Shown: piece after piece, positions 8,847 through 17,539 of the stretch
Layout: each line of letters opens with the position of its first letter
How positions within the stretch are numbered: the stretch's first letter is position 1
NCBI GenBank assembly: GCA_040756655.1
Contig: JBFLYN010000039.1
Coordinates: 1 to 28,885, forward strand
Source: JBFLYN01 sp040756655
Lineage (GTDB): Bacteria > Bacillota > Sulfobacillia > UBA8153
Direction: 5' to 3'
DNA: 28,885 nt
Program-made: the position numbers and the translations under genes
The notes under the pieces: generated by a model
What the model was told of the DNA's origin: nothing
The model's input: the letters and a program-made list of their open reading frames with translations, nothing else
The model's database searches: none

Positions 8847-10097
8847 CTAATGGGGGTGGACCTCCGGTCGGGCCCGGGGGCGGGCGAAGAAAACGTAGAA
8901 CAAAAGCGCCGAGACAGAGTAGGTAAGAAAGGCGATGAGAAACACCGCCGGGTAGCCCCGCTGGGTGATGACCCGGCCCGAAGTGAACATGGCCAAGGCT
9001 CGCGCGCCATTTTCGGCCGTGTGCAGGAGGCCGTTGGCAGTGGCGCGGGTGCGCCGATCCAGCTGGGACAGGACGAAAGTGTTGGTGACAGGACCGGACA
9101 TCTGCTGCAGCATGTTCCGGAGTGCGAAGGTGACCGCAGCCATCCAGAGATTCCGGGAAACTGCCATCAAGATGAACATGGGTAGGGCCAAAAACCGGGT
9201 CAGCATGATGGACCGGATGAGACCCCTGCGCTCGGCCAGACGCGGCGCGAAGGCCATGCCCAAGATCACGGCCACCTGGGCAAAGGAGAGGAACAGGCCC
9301 ACGGTGGCAGGCGGCGCGTGGAAGGTCTGGATCAAGTAGGTGTTCATGAAGGGCAGGAAATTGCCGGCTCCAAAGGCCACCAGCGCCGAAGTGAGCACGA
9401 ACTTGAGGATGAAGGAGAGGTCCTGCCGGGACACGCCGGACGCGGGCGGCCGCTCACCTCCCGGCAGCGCCCGGGTAGCCACGGGCGCTTCAGCCAGGAA
9501 GAAAAGGCGGCTTATGCCATAGGCAGCCAGGGCCGCAGCCAGGGCAAAGATGGCCCGGTAGAGGCCCAGTTCGTCGATGCCCGGGCGAAACAGGCGCACC
9601 GCAATGGGCAAAAACCCACCCACCACATTGCCGGCGATGCCCGCGGCCCTTAGCAAGATACCGTACATGCTGAAGGCGTGAACCCGCTGATCGTCTTGGA
9701 CGTTTTCGAATATAAACGGGGTGCAGGCGGCCGAATACAGGGTGATGAACACCCCATCAATGACGTAGGTGCCGTACATGGCCGGGATAGACACCAAAAA
9801 ACCCCGGGCCAAAAACGCGCTCTTGGAGATGGTGACCCCATAGATGAGGCTCCTGCGCCGCCCGATGCGGTCTGATAACAACCCCATGGCGGTGGAACAC
9901 AGGGCCATGCACAGGGTTCCCGCCGCCATTAATGAGCCCAGGGTATCCTCGCGGTGGCCCAAGGCCAAGAGGTAACGGGGGAAATACAGGGCATAGACCG
10001 TGACCGACAGCTGGTAGGTGAGGTCAAACCAGAAGAAGATGCGGATATTCCGAGGGAAGGTCTTCCACTGGAAGACGTAGTCCCGCCAAATGGACAA
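8847..10097 (-). CDS. Major facilitator superfamily transporter
   Basis: This is 416 aa from TTG at 10097, selected by AGGAGGG placed 8 bases upstream. About 12 hydrophobic segments are visible. The cytoplasmic loop between helices 2 and 3 carries the MFS signature as GLLSDRIGRRRSLIYG. After a central loop (about 200-225) the second half has a weaker repeat (FAPRLAERRGLIRSIMLTR). The substrate cannot be read from the sequence. The gene lies 59 bases upstream of the DUF5667-like gene on the same strand and is divergent from the AOR gene block, so it could move a substrate of that pathway, but position is the only support. The stop is TAG, so amber is a working stop codon in this genome. Confidence 0.9.
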   Translation of the reverse strand: MSIWRDYVFQWKTFPRNIRIFFWFDLTYQLSVTVYALYFPRYLLALGHREDTLGSLMAAGTLCMALCSTAMGLLSDRIGRRRSLIYGVTISKSAFLARGFLVSIPAMYGTYVIDGVFITLYSAACTPFIFENVQDDQRVHAFSMYGILLRAAGIAGNVVGGFLPIAVRLFRPGIDELGLYRAIFALAAALAAYGISRLFFLAEAPVATRALPGGERPPASGVSRQDLSFILKFVLTSALVAFGAGNFLPFMNTYLIQTFHAPPATVGLFLSFAQVAVILGMAFAPRLAERRGLIRSIMLTRFLALPMFILMAVSRNLWMAAVTFALRNMLQQMSGPVTNTFVLSQLDRRTRATANGLLHTAENGARALAMFTSGRVITQRGYPAVFLIAFLTYSVSALLFYVFFARPRARPEVHPH

Positions 10098-10336
10098 GTT
10101 GCCATCCCTCCTGTGGATGGCCGGGGTATGTAGTGGCTACCTCGGTCGTTTCAAGATCCCATGTCCAGGATATTTCGACACGCTCTAGATTTCACCTGCC
10201 GGTGAGGCACTCCCGGCCCTCGCCTTTTGCCACCCGGGCCGGGCCCGGCACGGAGATATTTCCCCTTCCAGCAGGGGAATCGCCGGTCTTTCTTGAAGTA
10301 TGCATAAACGACCTGGCATATGGAAGGAGCAGGAAC

Positions 10337-10618
10337 GTGCAGTCCATCACCGTGAAGTACTACAACCTGGTCAGGGAAGTCACGGGCGTTCCCTCCGAGG
10401 TCTGCCAGGTACCGCCCGGCACGACCCTGGGGCAAGTGCTAGAACAGCTGGTCGCCCGGCATGGACCGGACCTGGGCCGGCTCGTCCTGGATGCAGCCGG
10501 CCTGTCCCCCCAGGTGCGACTGTTTCTCAATGGCCGGGCCGTTACCAATGATATGCTACCTGACGCCCTGCCGCCCGGCGCCGAACTGGCGCTGTTTTTG
10601 GCCATATCCGGCGGCTGA
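10337..10618 (+). CDS. MoaD/ThiS-family sulfur carrier
   Basis: This is 93 aa from GTG at 10337, set 7 bases behind AAGGAG; the longer open frame upstream is non-coding in character. The ubiquitin-like fold is recognisable: VKYYNLVREVTG, a central helix LGQVLEQLVARHG, RLFLNGRAV, and a C-terminal diglycine (LAISGG) that is adenylated and thiocarboxylated in MoaD. It supplies sulfur for the molybdopterin dithiolene. Being first in a block with two AOR-type tungstopterin enzymes, it may be dedicated to their cofactor, as MoaD-like genes often accompany AORs. No MoaE, MoeB or tungstate transporter gene is seen here, so partners must lie elsewhere. Confidence 0.9.
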   Translation: MQSITVKYYNLVREVTGVPSEVCQVPPGTTLGQVLEQLVARHGPDLGRLVLDAAGLSPQVRLFLNGRAVTNDMLPDALPPGAELALFLAISGG

Positions 10619-10646
10619 CCATAGCTGGGAAGGGAAGGTGCCCCCC

Positions 10647-11105
10647 GTGTTCTTGTGGATCCAGCCCAAACTCTGCAACGGCTGCCGTCTGTGCGAGGTC
10701 TTCTGTTCATACCGGGCCCAGGGCTCCATCTGGCCCGAAGAGGCCTGCATCACCGTGACCGAACATGCTGCCGAGCGGCGGTTTGCTCCCTTCACTTGCT
10801 TGCAGTGCCAAAAGCCAACATGCGCCCAGGTCTGCCCGGTGGAAGCCATCGCCCGCCACGAGAGTACCGGCGCGCTGGTGGTGGACCAAGACCTGTGCCT
10901 GGGTTGCCGGCTCTGCGTCCAGCGCTGCCCGTTCGGAGGCATCACCTTCAGCACCCGGCTGGGCCGGGTGGCCAAATGTGATCTTTGCGGCGGCCACCCG
11001 GAGTGCGCCCGCATCTGCCCCACCAGCGCCATCCAGTACGTGACCGGCGAAAAGCTGCGCCAAGACCGGCGCCACGCCGCCACCAAGACGGGAGGCGGAA
11101 ACTGA
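10647..11105 (+). CDS. Four-cluster ferredoxin-type electron transfer subunit of AOR
   Basis: This is 152 aa from GTG at 10647, 6 bases behind GAAGGTG. Sixteen cysteines fall into four groups: CNGCRLCEVFC, CLQCQKPTCAQVCP, CLGCRLCVQRCP and CDLCGGHPECARICP. This is the arrangement of DmsB/HycB/NrfC-type subunits that carry four [4Fe-4S] clusters. No signal peptide is present, so it is cytoplasmic. Its TGA overlaps the ATG of AOR-1 by one base, implying tight translational coupling and a 1:1 partner. It probably passes electrons between the AOR iron-sulfur centre and ferredoxin or another acceptor; the acceptor is not identifiable here. Confidence 0.92.
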   Translation: MFLWIQPKLCNGCRLCEVFCSYRAQGSIWPEEACITVTEHAAERRFAPFTCLQCQKPTCAQVCPVEAIARHESTGALVVDQDLCLGCRLCVQRCPFGGITFSTRLGRVAKCDLCGGHPECARICPTSAIQYVTGEKLRQDRRHAATKTGGGN

Positions 11106-13009
11106 TGTTCAAGTACCGTGGATATGCCGGGCAGTACATCCGGGTCGACTTGACCCGCCAGCACGTTGACGTCCAGCCCCTGCCCACCGGCTGGGCTGAG
11201 GAGTACTTGGGGGGCAATGGTGTAGGTACGCGCATCCTTTGGGACGAAGTAGGGCCCGGCGTCGACCCGCTTTCACCGGAAAACCGGTTGGTCATGGCCA
11301 CCGGTCCTCTGTGCGGCACCCTCATGCCCAACTCGGGCCGGGTGGCTTGCATCGCCAAGTCCCCGCTTACCGGGATCTACGGTGACTCCAACGCAGGCGG
11401 GTTTTTGGGACCGGAGCTGAAGTTTGCCGGCTATGACCTGGTGGTGTTCCAGGGGCGGGCCTCTTCCCCGGCCTACCTTCTTATATGCGATGACCGCGTA
11501 GAACTCAGGGATGCATCCCACCTCTGGGGCAAGGACTGCCTGGAAACTGAAGAGAGCCTGCGAAAGGAAACCGGCGAAACGCTCCTGAAGGCGGCCACCA
11601 TTGGCCCAGCCGGCGAAAACCTGGTGAGCTTTGCCTCCATCAACGTGACCCCCCAGCGCCAGTGGGGGCGCAGCGGCATGGGGGCGGTGATGGGGTCCAA
11701 GAACCTCAAGGCCGTGGCTGTGCGCGGCACCGGCCCGGTAACCATTGCGGACCGGGAAGGATTCTACCGGGTAGCTTTGGACTGCCACCAACGCATCAGG
11801 AGAAACGCCATCTACCCCGCAGTTTCCAAGTACGGGACTCCGGGGATCGTCTCCATGATGAACGCCATCGGTCGCTTCCCGACAAAGAATTTCCAGCAGG
11901 GACACTTTGACAACGCTGACCGTATCAACGCCGAGACCCTGCGGCAGAACCATTACGTCCAGTCGCTGTCCTGCTTCGGCTGCCCGGTTGGTTGTGACAA
12001 GGCATACGGCATCAAGGAGGGCCCGTTTGCCGGCACGGTGGTAAGGAGCGTGGAGTATGAGACCCTGGGATCGTACGGTGCCGGGCTTTACATCGACGAC
12101 CTCAACGCCATCCTCAAGGCCAACGATGTTTGCGACCGCTTGGGACTGGACACCATCTCCGCAGGCCGGGTCATAGGCTTCCTCATGGAGCTATGGGAGA
12201 AGGGGCTCATCACCAAGGAGGACACGGGCGGCTTGGAGTTTCCGTGGGGTAACGCAGAGGTGGCCTTGAAGGCCACCGAGCTTATGGCGTACCGCCGGGA
12301 TTTCGGGGACCTCATGGCCGGGGGCGTGCGCCGCCTGGCCGCCCGGCTGGGCCGGGGCGCTGAACACTACGCCATGGAGGTCAAAGGCCAGGAACTGGCC
12401 GCCCAGGACGGCCGGGCGCAGCAGTCCATGGGGTTGGCCAGCGCCACCTCTACTCGGGGTGCTGACCACCTCAAGGCCTTCCCTACCATTGACGAGACCG
12501 GCTATCCCTTTGAGGCGGAACGGCGCTACGGGCCGGAATACCTCCCGGAAATGGCCCAGCCCCTGGCCACCAGGCACAAGGCCTACCTGGTAAAGGACGG
12601 TGAAGAGTTCGGGGCCATCATCGATTCCACCGGCATGTGCAAATCCGGCGGCACCTTCGTGCTGGCCGAGATCTACTGGCCCGACTTGGCCCGGGCGGTG
12701 AGCACGGCCACAGGCATGGAGCTGGACGTGGACCAGCTAAAGAAGATAGGCGAGCGCATTTACAACCTGCAGCGCTGCTATATTGCACTTCACGGCATCA
12801 CCGCCGCCGACGATACCCTGCCCCAGCGGCTACTCACTGAGCCCTCTCCTTCCAAGCAGGCTCAAGGGCAGGTCTGCCGCCTCGACCAGATGCTGCCGGA
12901 ATACTACCGGCTGCGCCAGTGGGACCCGGTTACCGGCCGGCCCAGCGGGGAGAAACTTGCCCAGCTGGGCCTGGACGATGCCCGGCCACGGCTGGAGGCA
13001 GGCCAGTGA
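11105..13009 (+). CDS. AOR-family tungsten oxidoreductase 1
   Basis: This is 634 aa starting at MFKYRGYAGQYIRVDLT; GGGAGG lies upstream and the ATG overlaps the ferredoxin stop. It is close to the usual AOR length. Family hallmarks are the N-terminal pterin-binding region (YLGGNGVGTRIL; GPLCGTLMPNSGR; KSPLTGIYGDSNAGG), GMGAVMGSKNLKAV, and cluster cysteines C290, C293 and C297 in CFGCPVGC with a fourth at C512 (STGMCKSG), matching the CxxCx3C plus distal Cys layout of known AORs. LGLDTISAG is also present. The family holds tungsten (sometimes molybdenum) between two pterins and oxidises aldehydes or reduces acids and ring systems. The neighbouring amidohydrolases hint at a nitrogen-heterocycle substrate, which is inference. 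Confidence 0.95.
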   Translation: MFKYRGYAGQYIRVDLTRQHVDVQPLPTGWAEEYLGGNGVGTRILWDEVGPGVDPLSPENRLVMATGPLCGTLMPNSGRVACIAKSPLTGIYGDSNAGGFLGPELKFAGYDLVVFQGRASSPAYLLICDDRVELRDASHLWGKDCLETEESLRKETGETLLKAATIGPAGENLVSFASINVTPQRQWGRSGMGAVMGSKNLKAVAVRGTGPVTIADREGFYRVALDCHQRIRRNAIYPAVSKYGTPGIVSMMNAIGRFPTKNFQQGHFDNADRINAETLRQNHYVQSLSCFGCPVGCDKAYGIKEGPFAGTVVRSVEYETLGSYGAGLYIDDLNAILKANDVCDRLGLDTISAGRVIGFLMELWEKGLITKEDTGGLEFPWGNAEVALKATELMAYRRDFGDLMAGGVRRLAARLGRGAEHYAMEVKGQELAAQDGRAQQSMGLASATSTRGADHLKAFPTIDETGYPFEAERRYGPEYLPEMAQPLATRHKAYLVKDGEEFGAIIDSTGMCKSGGTFVLAEIYWPDLARAVSTATGMELDVDQLKKIGERIYNLQRCYIALHGITAADDTLPQRLLTEPSPSKQAQGQVCRLDQMLPEYYRLRQWDPVTGRPSGEKLAQLGLDDARPRLEAGQ

Positions 13010-14322
13010 AGCCCGTGGTCATCACCGCCGGGTGGCTGGTGGTGGCGGCGGACCAGTCGCCCCGCCCGGGTTGGGAGCTGCGGGTGGACGGCGGCAAGGT
13101 GGACGCATTGGGCCCGGCCGGGACGCTGGCGCGCCCAGGTGACCAGGTGGTGGACGCCACCCGGGCGGTGGTCATGCCCGGGTTCATCAACACCCACCAC
13201 CACATGTACGGCATGCTCAGCCACGGGATCCCGGTGCGGGTGCCCCCCAGCGGGTTTTCCAGCTTTCTTGAGGATTTCTGGTGGCCCCAGGTGGAGGACC
13301 GTCTCACCCGGGAGCTGTTGCGGGCCGCAGCCGGGCTGGCCGCCGTGGAGATGATCAGGAGTGGGGTGACCACGTTCTCCGACATCCTGGAGGCTCCTTA
13401 TTCTCTGCCCGGGGCCCTGGCCGCCCAGGCCGAGGTCATCGAGGGGGCCGGGCTGCGGGGGATACTCTCTTTCGAAGCCACGGAGCGGGCCGGCCCGGAA
13501 GTGGCTGAAGCCGCACTCCGGGAGAATTACGACTTCGCCCGGGCGGCCGGCAGCGGCCAGGTGCGGGGCATGATGTGCGTGCACACCACCTTTACCTGCT
13601 CGGTACCCTACCTCCGCCGGGCTCGCCGGCTCGCCCATGAGCTGGGAAGCGGCATCCAGCTTCACCTTTCCGAGTCCGCCTACGAGCCCCGGGTATGCCG
13701 GGAGCGCTACGGCCTGGAGCCGGTGGAACTTTACGACTCCATCGGTTTTCTGGACTCAGGAGTGCTGGCCTCCCAGTGCGTAAAGTTGACGGACCGGGAG
13801 CTGGACATCCTGGCCGCCCGGGGGGTGCGGGCCTCGCATATGCCCTTGTCCAACTGCGAGGTGGGCGGAGGCATCGCCCCGGTGCCCGAGCTGTTGGCCC
13901 GGGGCGTAGCCGTGGGCCTGGGGACGGACGGTTATATCAACAACTTCTTCGAAGTCATGCGGGGGGCCTTCCTCATCCACAAGGCCAGGCTGGAGGACCC
14001 CCAGGTCATGCCGGCACGCACCGTTTTTGACCTGGCCACCCGGGGCGGTGCCCGGGCGCTGGCCCGTCCCGAACTGGGCCGGCTTACCCCCGGCTCGCCC
14101 GCGGACCTGGTAGTAGTGGACGGGAACCTGCCCACGCCCATCACCGGGACAAACCTGTTTGACCAGCTGGTGCTCTTCCGGAATCCCGCGGACGTACTGT
14201 CGGTGATGGTAGACGGCAGGTTTCTGATGCAGGACGGCCGGCTCTTGACCATCGACGAAGCTGGAGCCCGGGCCGCGCTCGTTTCCGCGGCACGGGCGTT
14301 TTGGGGGCTGGATCATGACTGA
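13006..14322 (+). CDS. SsnA/TRZ-ATZ-type amidohydrolase (putative aminohydrolase)
   Basis: This is 438 aa from GTG at 13006, overlapping the AOR-1 stop as GTGA, with GGAGGC 6 bases upstream. The metal site of deaminase-type amidohydrolases is complete: H64 and H66 in NTHHHMYG, H220 in LHLSES, H278 in ASHMPLSN and D308 in GLGTDGY. The C-terminus has the usual return to a small beta domain (GSPADLVVVDG). The family includes guanine and cytosine deaminases, SAH/MTA deaminases and the uncharacterised SsnA, encoded in the E. coli purine/hydantoinase-like cluster; GTDGYINNFFE is particularly SsnA-like. A deaminating or ring-modifying step on an N-heterocycle is likely, with substrate unknown. Its stop overlaps the next gene by 8 bases. 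Confidence 0.9.
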   Translation: MKPVVITAGWLVVAADQSPRPGWELRVDGGKVDALGPAGTLARPGDQVVDATRAVVMPGFINTHHHMYGMLSHGIPVRVPPSGFSSFLEDFWWPQVEDRLTRELLRAAAGLAAVEMIRSGVTTFSDILEAPYSLPGALAAQAEVIEGAGLRGILSFEATERAGPEVAEAALRENYDFARAAGSGQVRGMMCVHTTFTCSVPYLRRARRLAHELGSGIQLHLSESAYEPRVCRERYGLEPVELYDSIGFLDSGVLASQCVKLTDRELDILAARGVRASHMPLSNCEVGGGIAPVPELLARGVAVGLGTDGYINNFFEVMRGAFLIHKARLEDPQVMPARTVFDLATRGGARALARPELGRLTPGSPADLVVVDGNLPTPITGTNLFDQLVLFRNPADVLSVMVDGRFLMQDGRLLTIDEAGARAALVSAARAFWGLDHD

Positions 14323-15400
14323 ACTGGCCACCACCCTGTGCGGGGTTACCCTCCCGGGCCCCTTGGTATTGTCTTCTGGTCCGTTGTCCCACGACGGTCC
14401 CGCCTTGGTCCGGGCCCACCGGGCCGGCGCGGGCGCGGTGGTCACCAAGACCATTCGCCTGAACCCGGCCGTCAACCCGGTGCCGCACATGGCGGTGCTG
14501 GGGCGTTCTTCCATGCTGAACGCGGAAAAGTGGTCGGACCTGGAAGCTACGCAATGGATCACCCTGGAGATCCCTATGGCCGCCCGGGCCGGGGTAGTGG
14601 TCATTGCCAGCCTGGGGCACACGCCCCGGGAAGTGCAGGAGCTGGCCGGGCCGGCGGCCCGGGCCGGCGCCTCTTTCTTGGAGCTGGTGTCGTATGCCGC
14701 CGCCGACCTGGTGCCCATGGTCGAGGCTGCGGCCGGGTGCGGTGTGCCGGTGCTGGCCAAGCTCTCCCCTGGCTGGGGGGACCTGGCCGGGCACGCCCGC
14801 CGCTGCCTGGAGGCGGGTGCCGCCGGCATCACCGCCGTTGACTCCTACGGGCCTGCCCTGGCCATCGACGTGGCCACCGGGCGGCCGGTAACCGGGGGCG
14901 AAGGCGGTCGCGGCTGGCTGTCGGGCGAGGCCATCAAGCCACTGGCGCTGCAGGCAGTGGCGGAAATCGCCCTGCAGCACCGCTGCCCGTTGGTGGGAGT
15001 TGGGGGCGTCGGTTCCGCCTCCGACGCCCTGGCCATGCTCATGGTGGGAGCCACGGCCGTGGGCGTCTGCACGGTTGCCCTGGTCAAGGGACTGGGCGTG
15101 CTGTCTACCATCAACCGGGACCTGCAGCAGCTGCTCGAGCGCCACGGTTACCCGTCATTGGCGGCCGCCCGCGGCGTGTCGCTGCCTTTTCTTGCCCGGG
15201 GAGAGTCCACCGGGCGGTTGGAGTTTTCCTACGACCCCAAGACCTGCACCGGTTGCCGTCGTTGCGTGGACCAGTGCCCCTACCAGGCCCGGGAACTGCA
15301 CGACCGGTCCATGATTCTCGACGCCCGGCTCTGCCGTCACTGCGGGCTCTGCGCCGGGCTGTGTGCGCCCCGAGCCTTGCAGGTGACGAGCCGGCCATGA
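14315..15400 (+). CDS. PreA-like dihydroorotate/dihydropyrimidine dehydrogenase with ferredoxin domain
   Basis: This is 361 aa from ATG at 14315, overlapping the preceding stop by 8 bases. Residues 1-300 form a class 1 dihydroorotate-dehydrogenase-like FMN barrel (NPAVNPVPHMAVLG; VLAKLSPGWGD; GVGGVGSASDALAMLMVGATAVGV). Residues about 305-355 are a two-cluster ferredoxin module (CTGCRRCVDQCP and CRHCGLCAGLCAP). The layout matches PreA, the catalytic subunit of bacterial dihydropyrimidine dehydrogenase, and the YgfK/YgeW-type purine gene clusters also hold relatives. It could reduce a pyrimidine-like C=C bond with ferredoxin, feeding the cyclic amidohydrolase encoded downstream. No PreT partner is present, so electrons may come through the local ferredoxin. 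Confidence 0.9.
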   Translation: MTELATTLCGVTLPGPLVLSSGPLSHDGPALVRAHRAGAGAVVTKTIRLNPAVNPVPHMAVLGRSSMLNAEKWSDLEATQWITLEIPMAARAGVVVIASLGHTPREVQELAGPAARAGASFLELVSYAAADLVPMVEAAAGCGVPVLAKLSPGWGDLAGHARRCLEAGAAGITAVDSYGPALAIDVATGRPVTGGEGGRGWLSGEAIKPLALQAVAEIALQHRCPLVGVGGVGSASDALAMLMVGATAVGVCTVALVKGLGVLSTINRDLQQLLERHGYPSLAAARGVSLPFLARGESTGRLEFSYDPKTCTGCRRCVDQCPYQARELHDRSMILDARLCRHCGLCAGLCAPRALQVTSRP

Positions 15401-15422
15401 GGACCAGGGTGGGAGGTGCCCG

Positions 15423-16081
15423 GTGAACTGGGGCATGGAGAAGAACATCAACTTCGGGCCCGGGAAACTGTGGGGGCAGGGGCATGTCCAGTATGGTTTC
15501 CACGACCGCCGGGGCAACAGTGGTGCTTCACACCCCAGGGAAGACTGCTCTACACCCTGGGTGATGGGCACCCCGGCTTCCAGGCCGGGACCGTCTCCTG
15601 GGACCAGGTGCGGTTTGACCGCATCTTCGGCCTGCGCAGCGGACCCGGTGGTTGCATCTATGTCCTGGACAGCGGCAATTTCTGCGTGCGCCGGGCAGAA
15701 ACCGATGCCAAGACGGTCACCACCGTGGCGGGAACAAGCCAGCCGGGCTACACCGGTGATGGCGGCCCGGCCGTCAAGGCCACCTTGGGAGGCAAACCCG
15801 GGGCACGCTTCAACGGCCCCTAGTCCCTATCCGTTAGTGAGCGGGGCGATCTCTATATTGGCGACATCCAAAACAGCGTGGTCCGGATGGTGGAAGCCTC
15901 CAGCGGCACCATGGCTACCATTGCCGGCAGGCCCCATCCCGAACCCGGACTGCGCAATGACCCGTCCGAGATCGACCCATTGAACCTTAACCTGCCACTC
16001 ATCTGTCTGGGCTATTACCGGGGCCGCCCATTCATCTCCGAGCGGGATGGAGACCTGATGGTACTCGGGGCCCAGAACTGA
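15423..16081 (+). pseudogene. NHL-repeat (beta-propeller) protein, broken by a frameshift and an amber codon
   Basis: A GTG at 15423 behind GGGAGG opens a frame reading NWGMEKNINFGPGKLWGQG and continuing VQYGFHDRRGN. Near 15510-15525 the sense continues in another frame (WCFTPQGRLLYTLGDG). From there NHL repeats follow: IFGLRSGPGGCIYVLDSGN, then TVAGTSQPGYTGDGGPA, then FNGP. TAG at 15821-15823 falls exactly where the next repeat begins, and the same frame resumes as SLSVSERGDLYIGDIQNSVV and MATIAG before TGA at 16081. So there is at least one indel in a G/C run and one nonsense codon, and the gene is probably dead. Its position inside a tightly overlapping operon suggests a former extracytoplasmic or scaffold partner, though I see no signal peptide. 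Confidence 0.7.
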
Positions 16082-16150
16082 GTTTCGATTCTACTACGGG
16101 CCCGGCGCTGGCTTTTGGGCTCCGGCGGCCCTGAGGTTGGTGATGTCACC

Positions 16151-17539
16151 GTGAAGACCGTCATTGCGGGTGGGCTGGTCTGGTACCAGGGTTCACTCCG
16201 GAGACTGGACTTATCTATCAACGAGGGCAAAGTGGAAAAGCTAGGCCCGGAACTGGACCGTACCGGCGCGGAGGTGGTGGATGCCTCCGGCCTCTGGGTA
16301 CTCCCCGGGGCCATCGACCCCCATGTGCACCTGGCAGAGAGCATGGCCGGCGTGAGCACCGCCGATGACTTCTTCACTGGCACCCGGAGCGCGGCCGCCG
16401 GGGGCACCACTACCATCATCGACTTTTGCGAGCCCCAACCGGGGGAAGCCCCGCTGGTGGCCCTCGAACGCCGCATGCAGCAGGCGGAGGACGCCATCAT
16501 CGACTACGGCTTCCACTTCGCCTTCACCGAGGACTACGCCCGGCAGCTAGAATGCATCGGGCGGCTCTGGGATGCCGGCATCACCACGTTCAAGGCCTTC
16601 TTGGCCTACCCGGGGCTGGCCCTTACCCCGGCTGCCCTCTACGCCGTCCTGGAAGCGGTAGGCGCTCGCGGGGGCATGCTGCTGCTCCACGCAGAGCTGG
16701 GGGACGTGGCCGACCTCCTGCGGAATCGGTATCTTGGCCAGCCGGCCCGGGCCCACGCCCTCAGCCGGCCCGCGTTCGTGGAGTCCGCGGCTATAGAGCT
16801 GGCGCTGGGCCTGGCCCGGGCTGCCGGCACCCGCCTGTACGTGGTCCATGTATCCTCAGCTGCTGGGCTCTTGGCGCTGGAACGGGCCCGCTCCCGGAGA
16901 CAAAAAGTCCACGGGGAAACCTGCCCCCACTACCTGGAGTTTTCCACCGGGCACCTGGAGGGACCCGGCGGGGCGGCCTTCATCATGTCCCCGCCCCTTA
17001 GAGAGCCGGAAGACGCCGCGGCCCTGTGGCAGGGGCTGAAGTCCGGCAGCCTGGAAGTCCTGGCCACCGACCACTGCCCGTTCCCGTTGGAGGCCAAGCT
17101 GGGACCGTCCAGTTTCGATGCCGTGCCCAACGGCGTGGGTTCTCTCGGTCTGCGCCCCTCCTACCTCTTTTCTGCCGGGGTCTATGGCGGGCGCCTGGGA
17201 TTGGGGGAATTCGTACGCTTGACGACGGAGAACCCGGCCCGTCTCTTCGGGCTCTGGCCGCAGAAGGGCATGCTGGCGCCGGGCAGCGACGCCGACCTGG
17301 TGCTCTGGGACCCTTCCGCCACCTGGACCATGTCCCAAGGACACCAGCAGGGCGGCGAAGACCACAGCTTGTACCAGGGCATGGAATTCGCCGGGCAAGT
17401 GGCCATGACCATGGCCCGGGGCGATGTCATCTACTGCCGGGACCGGGGGGTGTGCGCCCCGGCCGGCCGCGGCAGGTACCTGGTGCGCGGCCTCCCCTCT
17501 CCCATCTTGCGAGAAAGCAGAGGTGCCCGACTTGGCTGA
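16151..17539 (+). CDS. Hydantoinase/dihydropyrimidinase-family cyclic amidohydrolase
   Basis: This is 462 aa from GTG at 16151, with GGTGAT 6 bases upstream; a TTG at 16115 would add 12 residues with no better site. The binuclear metal centre of the family is intact: H58 and H60 (DPHVHL), the probable carboxylated lysine K148 (TTFKAFLAYPG), H180 (LLLHAE), H233 (VVHVSSA) and D307 (ATDHCPF). Such enzymes open six-membered dihydropyrimidine or five-membered hydantoin rings. With the PreA-like protein upstream this would make the first two steps of reductive pyrimidine degradation, but no beta-ureidopropionase gene is present and allantoinase-like or phenylhydantoinase-like (HyuA) substrates are also possible. 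The 3' end overlaps the AOR-2 start by 8 bases. Confidence 0.92.
   Translation: MKTVIAGGLVWYQGSLRRLDLSINEGKVEKLGPELDRTGAEVVDASGLWVLPGAIDPHVHLAESMAGVSTADDFFTGTRSAAAGGTTTIIDFCEPQPGEAPLVALERRMQQAEDAIIDYGFHFAFTEDYARQLECIGRLWDAGITTFKAFLAYPGLALTPAALYAVLEAVGARGGMLLLHAELGDVADLLRNRYLGQPARAHALSRPAFVESAAIELALGLARAAGTRLYVVHVSSAAGLLALERARSRRQKVHGETCPHYLEFSTGHLEGPGGAAFIMSPPLREPEDAAALWQGLKSGSLEVLATDHCPFPLEAKLGPSSFDAVPNGVGSLGLRPSYLFSAGVYGGRLGLGEFVRLTTENPARLFGLWPQKGMLAPGSDADLVLWDPSATWTMSQGHQQGGEDHSLYQGMEFAGQVAMTMARGDVIYCRDRGVCAPAGRGRYLVRGLPSPILRESRGARLG

Noticed and set aside
10098..10336. Possible molybdenum/tungsten cofactor riboswitch before the MoaD-like gene
   Set aside because: Hairpins exist (TTCCCC / GGGGAA at 10260-10279 and CCGGGC / GCCCGG at 10234-10248), but I could not fit the conserved Moco motif. 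A covariance-model search would decide.
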